From assembly GCA_900100895.1 (NCBI GenBank), contig FMTX01000018.1, positions 1 to 64,000 on the forward strand: a stretch of DNA of 64,000 nucleotides. The letters run 5' to 3'. The notes beneath the pieces are model-generated. The model was not told the origin of the DNA. It searched no databases and was given only the letters and a program-made list of their open reading frames with translations. Made by a program: the position numbers and the translations under genes. Below are positions 51,076 to 60,320 of the stretch, one piece after another; the stretch's first letter is position 1, and each line of letters starts with the position of its first letter. This DNA is from Lachnospiraceae bacterium YSD2013. GTDB lineage: Bacteria; Bacillota; Clostridia; Lachnospirales; Lachnospiraceae.

Positions 51076-51897
51076 TTATTTAATTCCGAGGCGCTCACGC
51101 ACATACTTAAGGCTCTTAAAGTACGCCTCATCGTTCTCGAGATGCTCGATAATCATAGGCATATCTGGGTTGTATTTATCAGCCAGTTCCACGTACTTTT
51201 CGATATCCAAAGTACCCTCGCCGCACGGGCATTCTCTAAGCTGGAACGTGTACTCGTCAAGGAGCTTGATATCCTTTAAGTGACAGCTCTTAATGTTCTT
51301 ACCGAGAAGTCCGAAGGTTCTCTCGAGGAAATCGTCGCAAAAGAAATATCTCTCGGGGCAATTGATCATATTGACGATATCCATATGCACGCCGAAGCAT
51401 CCGCGACTTACACTCTCAAGGAGCATATGATAGCATTCGGGGCTATCGGGATACATCCAGGGCATAGGCTCAACCGTAAAGAAAGTGTTACGGGGCTTAA
51501 CCTCGTCGATGACTTCTTTAATCATTTTAACAAGCTTGTTAAAGGCTTCTTTGGAAAAGTTCTCTCTGTAGCCTCCGTCCCAGCGCTCACCCATGGAGCC
51601 TGCGACATTGACGCAGCAATTGGCCTTGACTCTCTCGGCAAGAGCCAGCTGGTCGATGCAATACTGCAGGTTCTTTTTCCGCTCAATCTCATCGCGTGAT
51701 AACGCATTACGCCAGATGCCGACCTCTGCTATCACGAGGTCATTGTCTGCCGCTGCCTTGACATAATCGTCAATAAGCGAATCGGGCGCAGTATGGTCTA
51801 CGGGAAAAACAACGCTTCTGCATCCCGCCTCTCTTAATGTACGTCCCCATTCTTCCGGGGATAAACCCTGTAGTGATGTTGATATACCTAATCTCAT
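51076..51897 (-). CDS. Sugar phosphate isomerase/epimerase-like TIM barrel protein
   Basis: A 273-residue protein of the xylose isomerase-like AP endonuclease 2 fold. Metal-ligand candidates lie in FTVEPMPWMYPDSPE, GVHMDIVNMIN, SCHLKDIKLLDEY and the terminal MIIEHLENDEAYFKSLKYV. Such enzymes epimerise or dehydrate sugars and inositols. The partner gene 27 nt upstream encodes an FMN-dependent dehydrogenase, so both may act on a polyol or hydroxy acid. The substrate is unknown. Confidence 0.82.
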   Translation of the reverse strand: MRLGISTSLQGLSPEEWGRTLREAGCRSVVFPVDHTAPDSLIDDYVKAAADNDLVIAEVGIWRNALSRDEIERKKNLQYCIDQLALAERVKANCCVNVAGSMGERWDGGYRENFSKEAFNKLVKMIKEVIDEVKPRNTFFTVEPMPWMYPDSPECYHMLLESVSRGCFGVHMDIVNMINCPERYFFCDDFLERTFGLLGKNIKSCHLKDIKLLDEYTFQLRECPCGEGTLDIEKYVELADKYNPDMPMIIEHLENDEAYFKSLKYVRERLGIK

Positions 51898-51924
51898 GTG
51901 ACCGCCTTGTATGTGTAATCTGAG

Positions 51925-52806
51925 TTAAAAGGTTCTGAATCTGAGTGCCGATGAATCTATATCTTTAACCGACTTAAAGCCTGTTCTGGCCATCACGGTC
52001 TTAAGCTCGCCGTTAATCTCTTCTATGCGCTTGTATACTGCCTCTCCGCCGCCTTTAAGCGGTCCCATCAGCGCGCGTCCTATACCGACACCGTCTGCGC
52101 CGAGCGCCAGTGCCTTATACACATCCATGCCGCTTTCAAAGCCGCAGTCGACGATAATCTTAAGTGAGTCGCCCACCGCCTTCTTAATCGCGGGAAGCAT
52201 ATATAACGGCGGCACCATTGAATCCATTATACCATGATGATGCGATATAATAATACCCGCCGCGCCTGCTTCCACGCATTTATATGCGTCATCGACGCTC
52301 AGCACACCCTTTACGATAAACGGTACGCCTGCTGCCTTCACGTAAGATTTAAGCTGTTCCGTGGTCTTAGGCTCCATAGGCAGTCCCATTACATTGTCGT
52401 ATGTGCCGTGCGAAGAAATCGAGTGGTCGATATCCATGCCGACAGCCACCGCTCCGGCCTTGACCGCACGCTCAATCTTTGTAAATATAACCGATTCGTC
52501 CGCATGAGGCTTCACAATCTTAACCGTATCGGCCCCCACTGCCGCAATCTCATCGAACTCATCGTCCTCACTCATGCCTACAAAATGCAGCGTATGCGCC
52601 ATTAAAGCACCTTTCGCATATTCACACATCCCGTTATCTACGGTGTTATGAAGATGTGAAAGGGCGGCCGTCATGACGGGAGTATTATACTTTTTCCCGA
52701 AAAGCTCTATGGAAATGTCGGGAATGTCCCCATCCAAGTACCTTGGAACCACCATTATGGAATCAAAATATTCTCTCGTAAGCTCGTCAGTGTTTCTCGT
52801 ATACAT
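51925..52806 (-). CDS. FMN-dependent alpha-hydroxy-acid dehydrogenase family protein
   Basis: A 293-residue TIM-barrel flavoenzyme, short for the family (usually 340-400). It keeps the substrate/FMN motifs PFIVKGVLSVDDAYKCVEAGA, IIISHHHGIMDS (active-site His), IIVDCGFESGMDVYKALALGADGVGIGRAL. Relatives oxidise lactate, glycolate or similar acids. ATG 52806 has AGGGGG just upstream and lies inside the end of an alcohol dehydrogenase remnant. Co-transcribed with the epimerase-like gene. Confidence 0.82.
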   Translation of the reverse strand: MYTRNTDELTREYFDSIMVVPRYLDGDIPDISIELFGKKYNTPVMTAALSHLHNTVDNGMCEYAKGALMAHTLHFVGMSEDDEFDEIAAVGADTVKIVKPHADESVIFTKIERAVKAGAVAVGMDIDHSISSHGTYDNVMGLPMEPKTTEQLKSYVKAAGVPFIVKGVLSVDDAYKCVEAGAAGIIISHHHGIMDSMVPPLYMLPAIKKAVGDSLKIIVDCGFESGMDVYKALALGADGVGIGRALMGPLKGGGEAVYKRIEEINGELKTVMARTGFKSVKDIDSSALRFRTF

Positions 52807-52882
52807 ATGCGCCCCCTGCCTTCATCTCTTCGCCTTTGCCAAAAGCAAAATATGTAGGTGAATAAAATGCAAAATTGTACAT
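52787..52882 (-). pseudogene. Remnant of an iron-containing alcohol dehydrogenase (N-terminus only)
   Basis: The frame from ATG 52882 (AAGG upstream) gives 31 residues, MYNFAFYSPTYFAFGKGEEM and then KAGGAYVYEKH. The segment NFAFYSPTYFAFGKG matches the N-terminus of group III Fe-dependent alcohol (butanol) dehydrogenases. The expected nucleotide-binding domain is missing, and the frame runs into the start of the FMN enzyme gene. A deletion probably joined the promoter and first codons of the dehydrogenase gene to the present operon. Confidence 0.65.
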
Positions 52883-52975
52883 AAAACCTTCTTTACGCTC
52901 TACCCATTTACTAATATGAGTATAAGTAAAATAAAGCGAAACATATATAAATATAGATTCTTTTTTCATAAAAAT

Positions 52976-53003
52976 ATGCCGTGAGCACGTACCCACGGCA
53001 TAC
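52976..53003 (-). terminator. Terminator of the HD-GYP gene
   Basis: ATGCCGTG and CACGGCAT pair around AGCACGTACC; ATTTTTATG follows on the minus strand. Confidence 0.8.
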
Positions 53004-53015
53004 CGATGTATCCTG

Positions 53016-55163
53016 CTATGAAGTTATCGTATACTCCTGATCCTGCTTGTCCGCAATCTCCTTAATTTCGGGAAGATGCTCTAAGAATACCCTTATAATC
53101 GTGGGGTCAAAATGCTTGCCTGAGCCTTCCTTGATGATGTCCACAGCCTGCTCGAAAGTATACGGCTCTTTGTAGCTTCGCTTAGACAGTAGCGCATCGA
53201 GCACATCCGAAACCGCCATTACCCTCGCGCTGAGCGGAATCTCATCGCCGGACAATCCGTTGGGATAACCGCTTCCGTCCCACTTCTCGTGGTGATAAGC
53301 CGCAAGCCCCTCCGCCTCCGAAAGGTATCCGGGGTCCGAAACAAGGTCCATGGTCTTTTGAATCATTTCTTTGCCCGCGGTAGTATGGGACTTCATCTTT
53401 TCGAATTCCTCGTCCGTCAGGCGCCCGTTCTTGTTAAGAATCGTATCGGACACCACAATCTTTCCGATATCATGAAGCGGTGCGGAATTGGCCACGCTCT
53501 CAATGTACTCGGGATTGATTATGTCCGCATGAATTCCCTCATTCATCATGCACTGCAAAAGAAAACGCGTATACGCCGCCGTCTTCTTGATATGCTGGCC
53601 GGTCTTCTTGTCCCTGCTTTCCACAATGTCTGCAAGCACCGTAATGAGGCCGTTTTGCATCTTGGAAAGTTCTTCACCCTTTTTCTTAATGTGCTCCATC
53701 TGCTGAACCGACTCTTCCATCATGACGTTCATGGAGCTGTAGAGATTCTCGACTTCGTCGCCGGTTCTTATATCAAGATCCGAAAGTGCTTTGAGGCTTC
53801 GTGCCCTGTCGCCCGCCGTATCCGAAGCAAATTCCTCCGCCACGAGGGTCATCGCATCTATCGGGTAAATTATCGAGTACTTGGCCAGCCATATACAAAA
53901 CGCCAGAATCAGCAGGAAGAATCCCACAAACAAAGAAAGCACCTTCGCAAGGAAGCTTATCTCATGAAGCCTTATAGCCGCCATGGAAATGTCTGTCGCC
54001 GCGTAGCACACGCACTTGCCCTTGGAATTGTACACAGGCTCGTAGTTGGTAAGAAGCCTCCCGTATGTGGCATCCGTGACAATCGAATCTATATTTTCGC
54101 CACGCTTAAGCTTATTAAGATAAGGCGCAAACGATTCATCAAAAGGAATCATATCCCCGGGCTTGCTTCTTTCAAGTCCGTCGCTGCCTAAGTCAAACAG
54201 CACATGGCAACCGTCATTTTCTATCCTGTACGCGTATACATATTCAAGCTCCGGCGTAGTCGAAAGAAGGTTCTTAAGGTGCATTACGGCGTCCCTGTAT
54301 CCGCCATAATCTTTTCCCTGCTCCAGATATTCATCCACCCTGTCACCGTCAATAACCGATGCTGCAAGTTGGGCCGTTCTCACACCCGTTTCCGAGAATT
54401 GCTCGATGGCAAAAGAATGATAGAAGACACAGCTTATGGAAGTTGTAACAAAAGCAATCACTATCATCACAAAAGCCACCACTATGGAAATCTTGGTGCC
54501 AAGGGACATGCCCCTGATTTTGTTCTTATCAATCTTAACCCTGTCGGCCTGCGTAATGGGTCTTTGCTGCCAGCAGGACAATCCCATGGGGTTCTTGACC
54601 TTATCGGGAATAATCTTAAGAATCACGAACACAATCAGCACATTTATGGTCTTATCTATCAGATCGATTACCACATCCGAGATAAGCTGAGCCGTAAAGA
54701 CGCTAAGTGTTCCCTTCTCAAGCAGTGCCCTGGCAAAAGGCGCAGAAATTCCCTCACCCATTCCGAACCCGTAAATACAATATGTGAGTAATGACCCGAG
54801 AGCACCGCCGATAAAAGCAAAGACGGGAATCGTAAGAATAGTCTTCCAAAGCTTATCAAACATGCCCCTCTTGTAAAAGAAAGCGCCCGCTGTCGCAATA
54901 AGAACGCTCAGACTCGCATAGTAAACGTTCTCGACATCCGCTGTCATATTTATAAAGTTAGTAAGATAACCGGTGAGAATACCGGGAAGATATCCGCCGA
55001 GTGCCGCCGCAAGAAGCGTACCCACATTGTCCATGAAAAGCGGTATATGGAAGCGTCCCATCATTCTGTTAAAGAAGATGTTAAGTCCCACTGCGGCCGC
55101 AATACCGATGAACGGCTTAAGCACAGCCCATAGTCTGCTTTTTCTAAAATTATCCCCTACCAT
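53016..55163 (-). CDS. HD-GYP receptor with S-component-like membrane domain
   Basis: A 715-residue membrane protein. Residues 10-190 form about five to six helices with DNVGTLLAAALGGYLPGILTG, resembling an ECF S-component substrate site. A second membrane unit (225-250 and 400-425) frames an extracellular sensor of about 150 residues, followed by a HAMP-like segment. The C-terminal 200 residues are an HD-GYP phosphodiesterase with HDIGKIVVSD and HHEKWDGSGYPNGLSGDEIPLSARVMAVSDVLDAL, all key residues present. It should hydrolyse cyclic di-GMP in response to an external signal. GGAGG precedes the start. Single-gene unit. Confidence 0.88.
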   Translation of the reverse strand: MVGDNFRKSRLWAVLKPFIGIAAAVGLNIFFNRMMGRFHIPLFMDNVGTLLAAALGGYLPGILTGYLTNFINMTADVENVYYASLSVLIATAGAFFYKRGMFDKLWKTILTIPVFAFIGGALGSLLTYCIYGFGMGEGISAPFARALLEKGTLSVFTAQLISDVVIDLIDKTINVLIVFVILKIIPDKVKNPMGLSCWQQRPITQADRVKIDKNKIRGMSLGTKISIVVAFVMIVIAFVTTSISCVFYHSFAIEQFSETGVRTAQLAASVIDGDRVDEYLEQGKDYGGYRDAVMHLKNLLSTTPELEYVYAYRIENDGCHVLFDLGSDGLERSKPGDMIPFDESFAPYLNKLKRGENIDSIVTDATYGRLLTNYEPVYNSKGKCVCYAATDISMAAIRLHEISFLAKVLSLFVGFFLLILAFCIWLAKYSIIYPIDAMTLVAEEFASDTAGDRARSLKALSDLDIRTGDEVENLYSSMNVMMEESVQQMEHIKKKGEELSKMQNGLITVLADIVESRDKKTGQHIKKTAAYTRFLLQCMMNEGIHADIINPEYIESVANSAPLHDIGKIVVSDTILNKNGRLTDEEFEKMKSHTTAGKEMIQKTMDLVSDPGYLSEAEGLAAYHHEKWDGSGYPNGLSGDEIPLSARVMAVSDVLDALLSKRSYKEPYTFEQAVDIIKEGSGKHFDPTIIRVFLEHLPEIKEIADKQDQEYTITS

Positions 55164-55275
55164 ACAGCCTCCGAATGCCCGATTGGTGCGGTTTCGATTG
55201 TTTCCCGCAGATGGGCATATTTTCCCTTATAGCCTTTTAATGGTAACACCGAAACCATAATGAATTATTAGCCTT

Positions 55276-57495
55276 CTACCTGCGAAACACGGATATTCTG
55301 ATTTCCCTGCCACTCGGTGCGACGCTTACCGCTCCGCTTTTGTCCGTGCGTAACAATACGGTTTTCGGCGTATACTGCCTGAATCGCTTAAGCACTTCTT
55401 TGTGAGGGTGCCCGTAACGGTTATTGATTCCTGCCGATACCACCGCCGTCCTTGGCGCCAAAGCCTTCAAAAAGCCCGCGTCACTGGCTGAATTCGACCC
55501 GTGGTGCGATACTGACAAAAATTCAAGATTGCCACTCATTGCCCCTGCTACGCTCTTTATGATATGCCTCTCGGTTTCCCCCGTCGCATCCCCGCATAAA
55601 AGCGCGTCGAAATCTCCCTTGGACACCAGAATCACCATAGAGCCCTCGTTGACATCCTCGCAAGAATACCCCTTTGCGGGCCACATGCAGGTAAAAGAAA
55701 AATCCCCAAGCCACATCCGCTGCCCCTTAGACATATGCAATACCGGAACTCCCTCGCTTCGTGCCGTCGCCTCTGCTTCAACCAGGAACTTGCTTTTGCC
55801 GGCCTTCGCAATATCTTGTGTCACAAGGCTCCGCAGCCTCACGCCTTCTCCCGCCAGATTCTCTATGAGGTAAGCCACTTCACCTACATGGTCGTAGTCT
55901 CCGTGCGACACGAATATGGCATCCACCCTGGATACCCCTGTGTAGCGCAGGTACGGAATTACCGTATACTCACCAATATTCGACTTGGATGTGGAACCGC
56001 AGTCGTATATAACCGCACTCCCCGCCCCTGTATGCACCACCACGCACTCGCCTTGTCCCACATAAAGCGTTGTCACTTGCCCCGAAAGATTTACCGGCGC
56101 AGCAATAAAGAGCACCGCGCCAAGCGCCACTCCGACCCGCACTGCAGTCCCGACAATATTCTTTCCCTTAAACAAAATCCACAGCAAAAGAACGTAGTAC
56201 ACACACACCTTCCACAGTGCCGGTCGCCCCAGCAACGTGAACATTGGATACAGTGATGTTGGTTTACATAACTTGTCGAATCCCCGCAGAATCAACGCTA
56301 TCAAAAAGTCCGCCACTCCCACCGGAATCGGCAGCCCTGTATACGACAGCCCCAGCCCCAGAAAAGCAAGTATCAGAATCGGTGCGGAAAGTGGTGCCAG
56401 CAAAGCATTAATCAACACCGAAGCCACCGAGCACCCGTATGACAGGCACAGATTCACAGGCATCACAAACAGCCACAGCACCATGGGAAATTTGAGATAC
56501 TTTTTCACTACGCCCCTAAGCCCTTTCTCTGCAGCCTTTCCCGGGCTTATAAACGTCACATATACGGCAATCGACAGAACGGTCACATATGAGTAGATAA
56601 AAGCCGTATCCGTGACGCACAGCGGATTAATGGCCACATTTACCACCGCCGCGACCGCCACCGCATTAAGCATGTCATAAATGCGCTTTAACACGTCCGC
56701 CAAAAGCCTTATAAAGAACATCACGACCGCCCTTATCACCGATATCGAGAACCCCACAAATATTCCATACAGCAAAAGAAAGCCCATCGCCGCCACGCAC
56801 CCGTGCCGTACCTTGACTCCCACTCGCCTAAGAGCACGATAAATACACGTTCCGACAGCAGAAATATGCAAGCCCGAAATCACCAAGAAGTGACCTACCC
56901 CGGCGTTAGTGTATAAATCCTTTCGCTCCTTTGACAGAAAAGTCTTATCGCCACACAAAAGCGTATTGACGGTTCCGCCTTCAAGTGTGAAAAACCTCAT
57001 GATTCTCTCGGATACTCTGAGTCGCAAGTTCAAAAACCACTCTCTGATTCCAAGCTTAGGCGCACTTACCGTCGCAATCGTTTCGGCACTCATTTCAAAG
57101 AATACCCCTTTGGCGCCGTAATAGTTCTTCCTGTTAAACTCTCCCGGATTCATGGGCCCTTCAATTTCCTTGATATCTCCGCCTACGGCAACCGTCGCTC
57201 CTAATATAAACCGCCCTTGATCCACCGTCTCACAGTTTACATAACACAGTGTATTTCCTATAACAACACTCTTAACATTACCCGTCTCATCAAAGTTCTT
57301 CTCTCGAATCTTGCCCTTAATTGTCACATTCTCCGCCGATGTCACAGCCGTAGCATTGCCCGATTTCAAGTTCGGGCTCCTAAACAGTAGGTTTACATAA
57401 ATCACATCAACGCATAACACAATTACAGCGACCACCACAAGCGGCCTGACCCTCGCAAACTCAATTAACCACGATAAAATCCTTAATCTTTTCAA
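55276..57495 (-). CDS. comEC: Competence protein ComEC/Rec2 (DNA uptake channel)
   Basis: A 739-residue integral membrane protein. An N-terminal OB-like domain (60-160) is followed by the Competence domain (RKDLYTNAGVGHFLVISGLH and about eight helices), then a metallo-beta-lactamase domain from about residue 480 with HGDYDHVGEV and SVSHHGSNSASD. The nuclease-like part is thought to degrade the incoming non-transported strand. The first codons overlap the comEA stop by 35 nt. No comG pilus genes are in the window. Confidence 0.92.
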   Translation of the reverse strand: MKRLRILSWLIEFARVRPLVVVAVIVLCVDVIYVNLLFRSPNLKSGNATAVTSAENVTIKGKIREKNFDETGNVKSVVIGNTLCYVNCETVDQGRFILGATVAVGGDIKEIEGPMNPGEFNRKNYYGAKGVFFEMSAETIATVSAPKLGIREWFLNLRLRVSERIMRFFTLEGGTVNTLLCGDKTFLSKERKDLYTNAGVGHFLVISGLHISAVGTCIYRALRRVGVKVRHGCVAAMGFLLLYGIFVGFSISVIRAVVMFFIRLLADVLKRIYDMLNAVAVAAVVNVAINPLCVTDTAFIYSYVTVLSIAVYVTFISPGKAAEKGLRGVVKKYLKFPMVLWLFVMPVNLCLSYGCSVASVLINALLAPLSAPILILAFLGLGLSYTGLPIPVGVADFLIALILRGFDKLCKPTSLYPMFTLLGRPALWKVCVYYVLLLWILFKGKNIVGTAVRVGVALGAVLFIAAPVNLSGQVTTLYVGQGECVVVHTGAGSAVIYDCGSTSKSNIGEYTVIPYLRYTGVSRVDAIFVSHGDYDHVGEVAYLIENLAGEGVRLRSLVTQDIAKAGKSKFLVEAEATARSEGVPVLHMSKGQRMWLGDFSFTCMWPAKGYSCEDVNEGSMVILVSKGDFDALLCGDATGETERHIIKSVAGAMSGNLEFLSVSHHGSNSASDAGFLKALAPRTAVVSAGINNRYGHPHKEVLKRFRQYTPKTVLLRTDKSGAVSVAPSGREIRISVFRR

Positions 57496-58027
57496 AGGTG
57501 CCTTCCTTAATTCCCGAAACCTTCATGATATCTTCAGGCTTTGAAAAAGAACCGTGCTTGTCCCTGTATGCAATTATCGCCTTGGCTCTGGTCTCCCCGA
57601 TACCCGGCAGTGTAGTAAGTTGCGCTGCGGTAGCTTGATTTATGTTAACCATTGAATCATCAGTAGTCTCAGCAGATTCAGTCAATTCCTTACTTATCGG
57701 CACCACTATCCTGTCGCCGTCGTGCATTATGTTAACCAGATTCATTGCCGACTCATCGCCTTCACCGGTGATTCCGCCCGCCGCATTCACAGCATCATAA
57801 ATTCTGCTGCCCTCAGGCAGGATGTACACTCCCGGATTAACCACGCACCCCGACACATACACATAAATTTCCCCACGCAAAGAAGTCTTCGACTCATCAT
57901 CCGAGTCCAAGACTTCCGTATCGTCATATACATTTAAATCATCCGCGTAGGAAATTCGGTTCTTATCGCCGCACGCTGTAAGCGCAAGCATCAGAACCAT
58001 TAGAAAAAACAGAAAAAATCTCTTCAT
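57461..58027 (-). CDS. comEA: ComEA-like DNA receptor lipoprotein
   Basis: A 188-residue protein with a signal peptide carrying a lipobox-like LALTACG, an SLBB domain (IYVYVSGCVVNPGVYILPEGSRIYDAVNAAGG) and a C-terminal double helix-hairpin-helix (MVNINQATAAQLTTLPGIGETRAKAIIAYRD). It binds double-stranded DNA outside the membrane and passes it to ComEC. Most Bacillota ComEA have a transmembrane anchor; this one appears lipid-anchored. The ribosome-binding site is inside a small hairpin. Confidence 0.9.
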   Translation of the reverse strand: MKRFFLFFLMVLMLALTACGDKNRISYADDLNVYDDTEVLDSDDESKTSLRGEIYVYVSGCVVNPGVYILPEGSRIYDAVNAAGGITGEGDESAMNLVNIMHDGDRIVVPISKELTESAETTDDSMVNINQATAAQLTTLPGIGETRAKAIIAYRDKHGSFSKPEDIMKVSGIKEGTFEKIKDFIVVN

Positions 58028-58031
58028 GTTA

Positions 58032-58048
58032 CCTCCGAAAGCCGGAGG
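58032..58048 (-). promoter_or_regulatory. Hairpin masking the comEA ribosome-binding site
   Basis: CCTCCG (58032-58037) pairs with CGGAGG (58043-58048) around AAAGC. On the mRNA, one arm is the GGAGG Shine-Dalgarno sequence 5 nt before the ATG. The stem would block initiation unless opened, giving post-transcriptional control of comEA and the overlapping comEC. Inferred from base pairing only. Confidence 0.55.
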
Positions 58049-58102
58049 ATTTGTGTTGACTGACCTATGATAACTTAAATTTTGAAAAAGCGCAACCCAA
58101 AT

Positions 58103-60316
58103 TTAGAAGCCCTTTTTGTACCGCTTCCAATCCGTGATAAACACCTTACCGTCGCCGCTCTCCGTAAGAATGCCCTCTTCCACAAGCTCCTCAATAAGGC
58201 GCACGGAATCCTCAACCCTGAAAGCCGCACCGAACTGAAAGCCTCTTTCTTTGTCAAAGAAAATGCATTTTTCAGCCTTGCGCTGAAGCGTTACAAATTC
58301 CTCATAAATACGCTGTTTTCTGTAGTAATCGAATACCTTGTCATGAGGCACTTCAAGCCCTCTGTCCTCGCAGAGTCTCTCAATAAGCTCATACTGAGCT
58401 CTCGCCTCGGGCTGGCCCCAAAGACCGGTAATAACATCGTATTCATTAACAGGCTTATAAATCGCCGCAACGTCCTTGGAAGTAACCGCATCCTCGGGCA
58501 TGGCCGCAAGCTTATCATAGTCGATTCTGAAAGCCGAATACTCCTCAATCTGCTTAACATGCGACTTAACAATCTTCAATAAATCCGAAGCACTCACAGG
58601 CAAAGAAATCGTATTGCAGGAAAGGTCGGCATCTATCATCTCATTAAGGTATCCCAAAGCCTCGCCGGCCCTGCTGTGTATACCCGCCGCATCATATGCG
58701 GAACTCGTAAGAATGTAGCTGTCATTGTCCCTGTCCATCGACCACTTAAAGCTCTCAAAGCTGTCACCGGTTCTGGCATCCTCAATAAGCGTCAGCACGC
58801 TGTATAACTTATCGGCATACTCACTTCCCACAACAGCCGTCGCAACTTCCTTAAGAAGCGCTCCGCTGCCCATACCGGGATCCTGCAAAAGCATGCCCGC
58901 GCAGTAAAGCGAGAAGATATTGGCAAGATGGTACGAATCCATCTCGCTCCAGTAAGTGGGCTTGCAAATCTCGTCTTCCTCGGCCGTTCTTAAATATACT
59001 TCCTTGAGAAGCTTTGAATTAACGTTCATCTCGGCAAGCTGGTCAATTTCCATCTCAACAAGATTCCATGACCAGATACCGTAATTAAGCTCCTTGCTCC
59101 TGCAGATGTTTCTGAAGTCTTCCCACTTTCTTTCGCCCGTGGTCTCAACGCCCGAGTAAAGCGTCACATCTCCGTCCAGCTCACTTTCAAGCAGGAACAA
59201 ATCAATCGTATCCATATAGCTTTCCACGCCGAAGTCGATGTCGGGATTAATCTCCCTGAACTTATCGCGCAATTTGCGGGCAAAGAAAGCTGTATCTTCC
59301 TGAGTTCTAAGGTTAGTCGGATCGTGGAAATGACCGATAACCCTGTCGGAGCAGTCCGCAAGCTCCGCATATATCGAATAATATTTGTCAAAAGTCTCAA
59401 TCGCCTTGGGATTCTCGCTCGCAAACTGATACTCAAGCTCGTCAACTCCGTAATAATCCACGGTATCGTCGTCCCAGCCGTATCCGTTAAACTCTGCGCC
59501 CCATACCCAAAGGGTAAACTTCATGCCCATGGAATGAGCCGCGTCGGCCATAAATCTCAAACGTTCCTGCACATACTCATAGCTTCCGTATGCCGCCCAA
59601 GCCGCGCATATATCTGTCACCTGAATGCCCGTAAATCCGCAGTCATGCATCATCTTCACATATGAATACAGCATGTCGTCCGAGTATGACAGCACCTCAC
59701 TCTTAAGGTTAGTAGCCGAATTGTAATAAGCGCCTCTGCTTGTGCTCGTCTTCCAAAGGCAGATAATCGGCTCCCTCTCCCGCATCCAGGGCTCGGCATT
59801 ATGATAAACATTCTCGGGAATTCTGACAGCATCACCCACCGTATCAAGCACATGCTCTCTCGCTTCTCCGGCAAAAGAAAGTCCCAGATACAAATTGGCA
59901 AATTCCTTAACCGCCTTCAGGCACTCTTCGTCGTTTCTTCCGCGGATAATGATATTACCGTCTTCAATCAAAATGCGCGGGTCGTATTCGCCGAGCTTCT
60001 TGTCCTTGGAAACAGCAATATACTTGCCGACTCCTCTGAAAGTAAGCTTAGTAGAAAGCTTTTTACCCGTCACCTTATAAATATAATCTCTAAGCTCCGT
60101 AGCGGCTCCGTTAAAACCGCTCTTCTGAACTATCGAATAATCCGTAATAGGCGTCTTTCCCACATAGACTTCTATGCCGACAGGTGTCTCCATAAGGGCA
60201 TCTTTGTCTTCAAAAAAGCCCATTTTAAACGCAAACAGGCATCCTGCCAGTGCAAGCAGGACGCCAATGATAAGCGAAATTATAACGTGAAGTTTATTAA
60301 TCGGGGTTTTCTTCAT
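58103..60316 (-). CDS. Membrane-anchored glycoside hydrolase-like protein
   Basis: About 737 residues. One N-terminal membrane anchor (LHVIISLIIGVLLALAGCLFAF), then a 120-residue domain like the N-terminal part of alpha-glucuronidases and beta-hexosaminidases (GAATELRDYIYKVTGKKL, IIIRGRNDEECLKAVKEF). A TIM-barrel-like region follows (MGMKFTLWVWGAEFNGYGWDDD, DRVIGHFHDPTNLR), then a helical C-terminus. The exact GH family is unclear. ATG 60316 has GGAGTAG upstream, which overlaps the stop of the solute-binding protein gene, so the two are co-translated. Confidence 0.55.
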   Translation of the reverse strand: MKKTPINKLHVIISLIIGVLLALAGCLFAFKMGFFEDKDALMETPVGIEVYVGKTPITDYSIVQKSGFNGAATELRDYIYKVTGKKLSTKLTFRGVGKYIAVSKDKKLGEYDPRILIEDGNIIIRGRNDEECLKAVKEFANLYLGLSFAGEAREHVLDTVGDAVRIPENVYHNAEPWMREREPIICLWKTSTSRGAYYNSATNLKSEVLSYSDDMLYSYVKMMHDCGFTGIQVTDICAAWAAYGSYEYVQERLRFMADAAHSMGMKFTLWVWGAEFNGYGWDDDTVDYYGVDELEYQFASENPKAIETFDKYYSIYAELADCSDRVIGHFHDPTNLRTQEDTAFFARKLRDKFREINPDIDFGVESYMDTIDLFLLESELDGDVTLYSGVETTGERKWEDFRNICRSKELNYGIWSWNLVEMEIDQLAEMNVNSKLLKEVYLRTAEEDEICKPTYWSEMDSYHLANIFSLYCAGMLLQDPGMGSGALLKEVATAVVGSEYADKLYSVLTLIEDARTGDSFESFKWSMDRDNDSYILTSSAYDAAGIHSRAGEALGYLNEMIDADLSCNTISLPVSASDLLKIVKSHVKQIEEYSAFRIDYDKLAAMPEDAVTSKDVAAIYKPVNEYDVITGLWGQPEARAQYELIERLCEDRGLEVPHDKVFDYYRKQRIYEEFVTLQRKAEKCIFFDKERGFQFGAAFRVEDSVRLIEELVEEGILTESGDGKVFITDWKRYKKGF

Positions 60317-60320
60317 AAAT

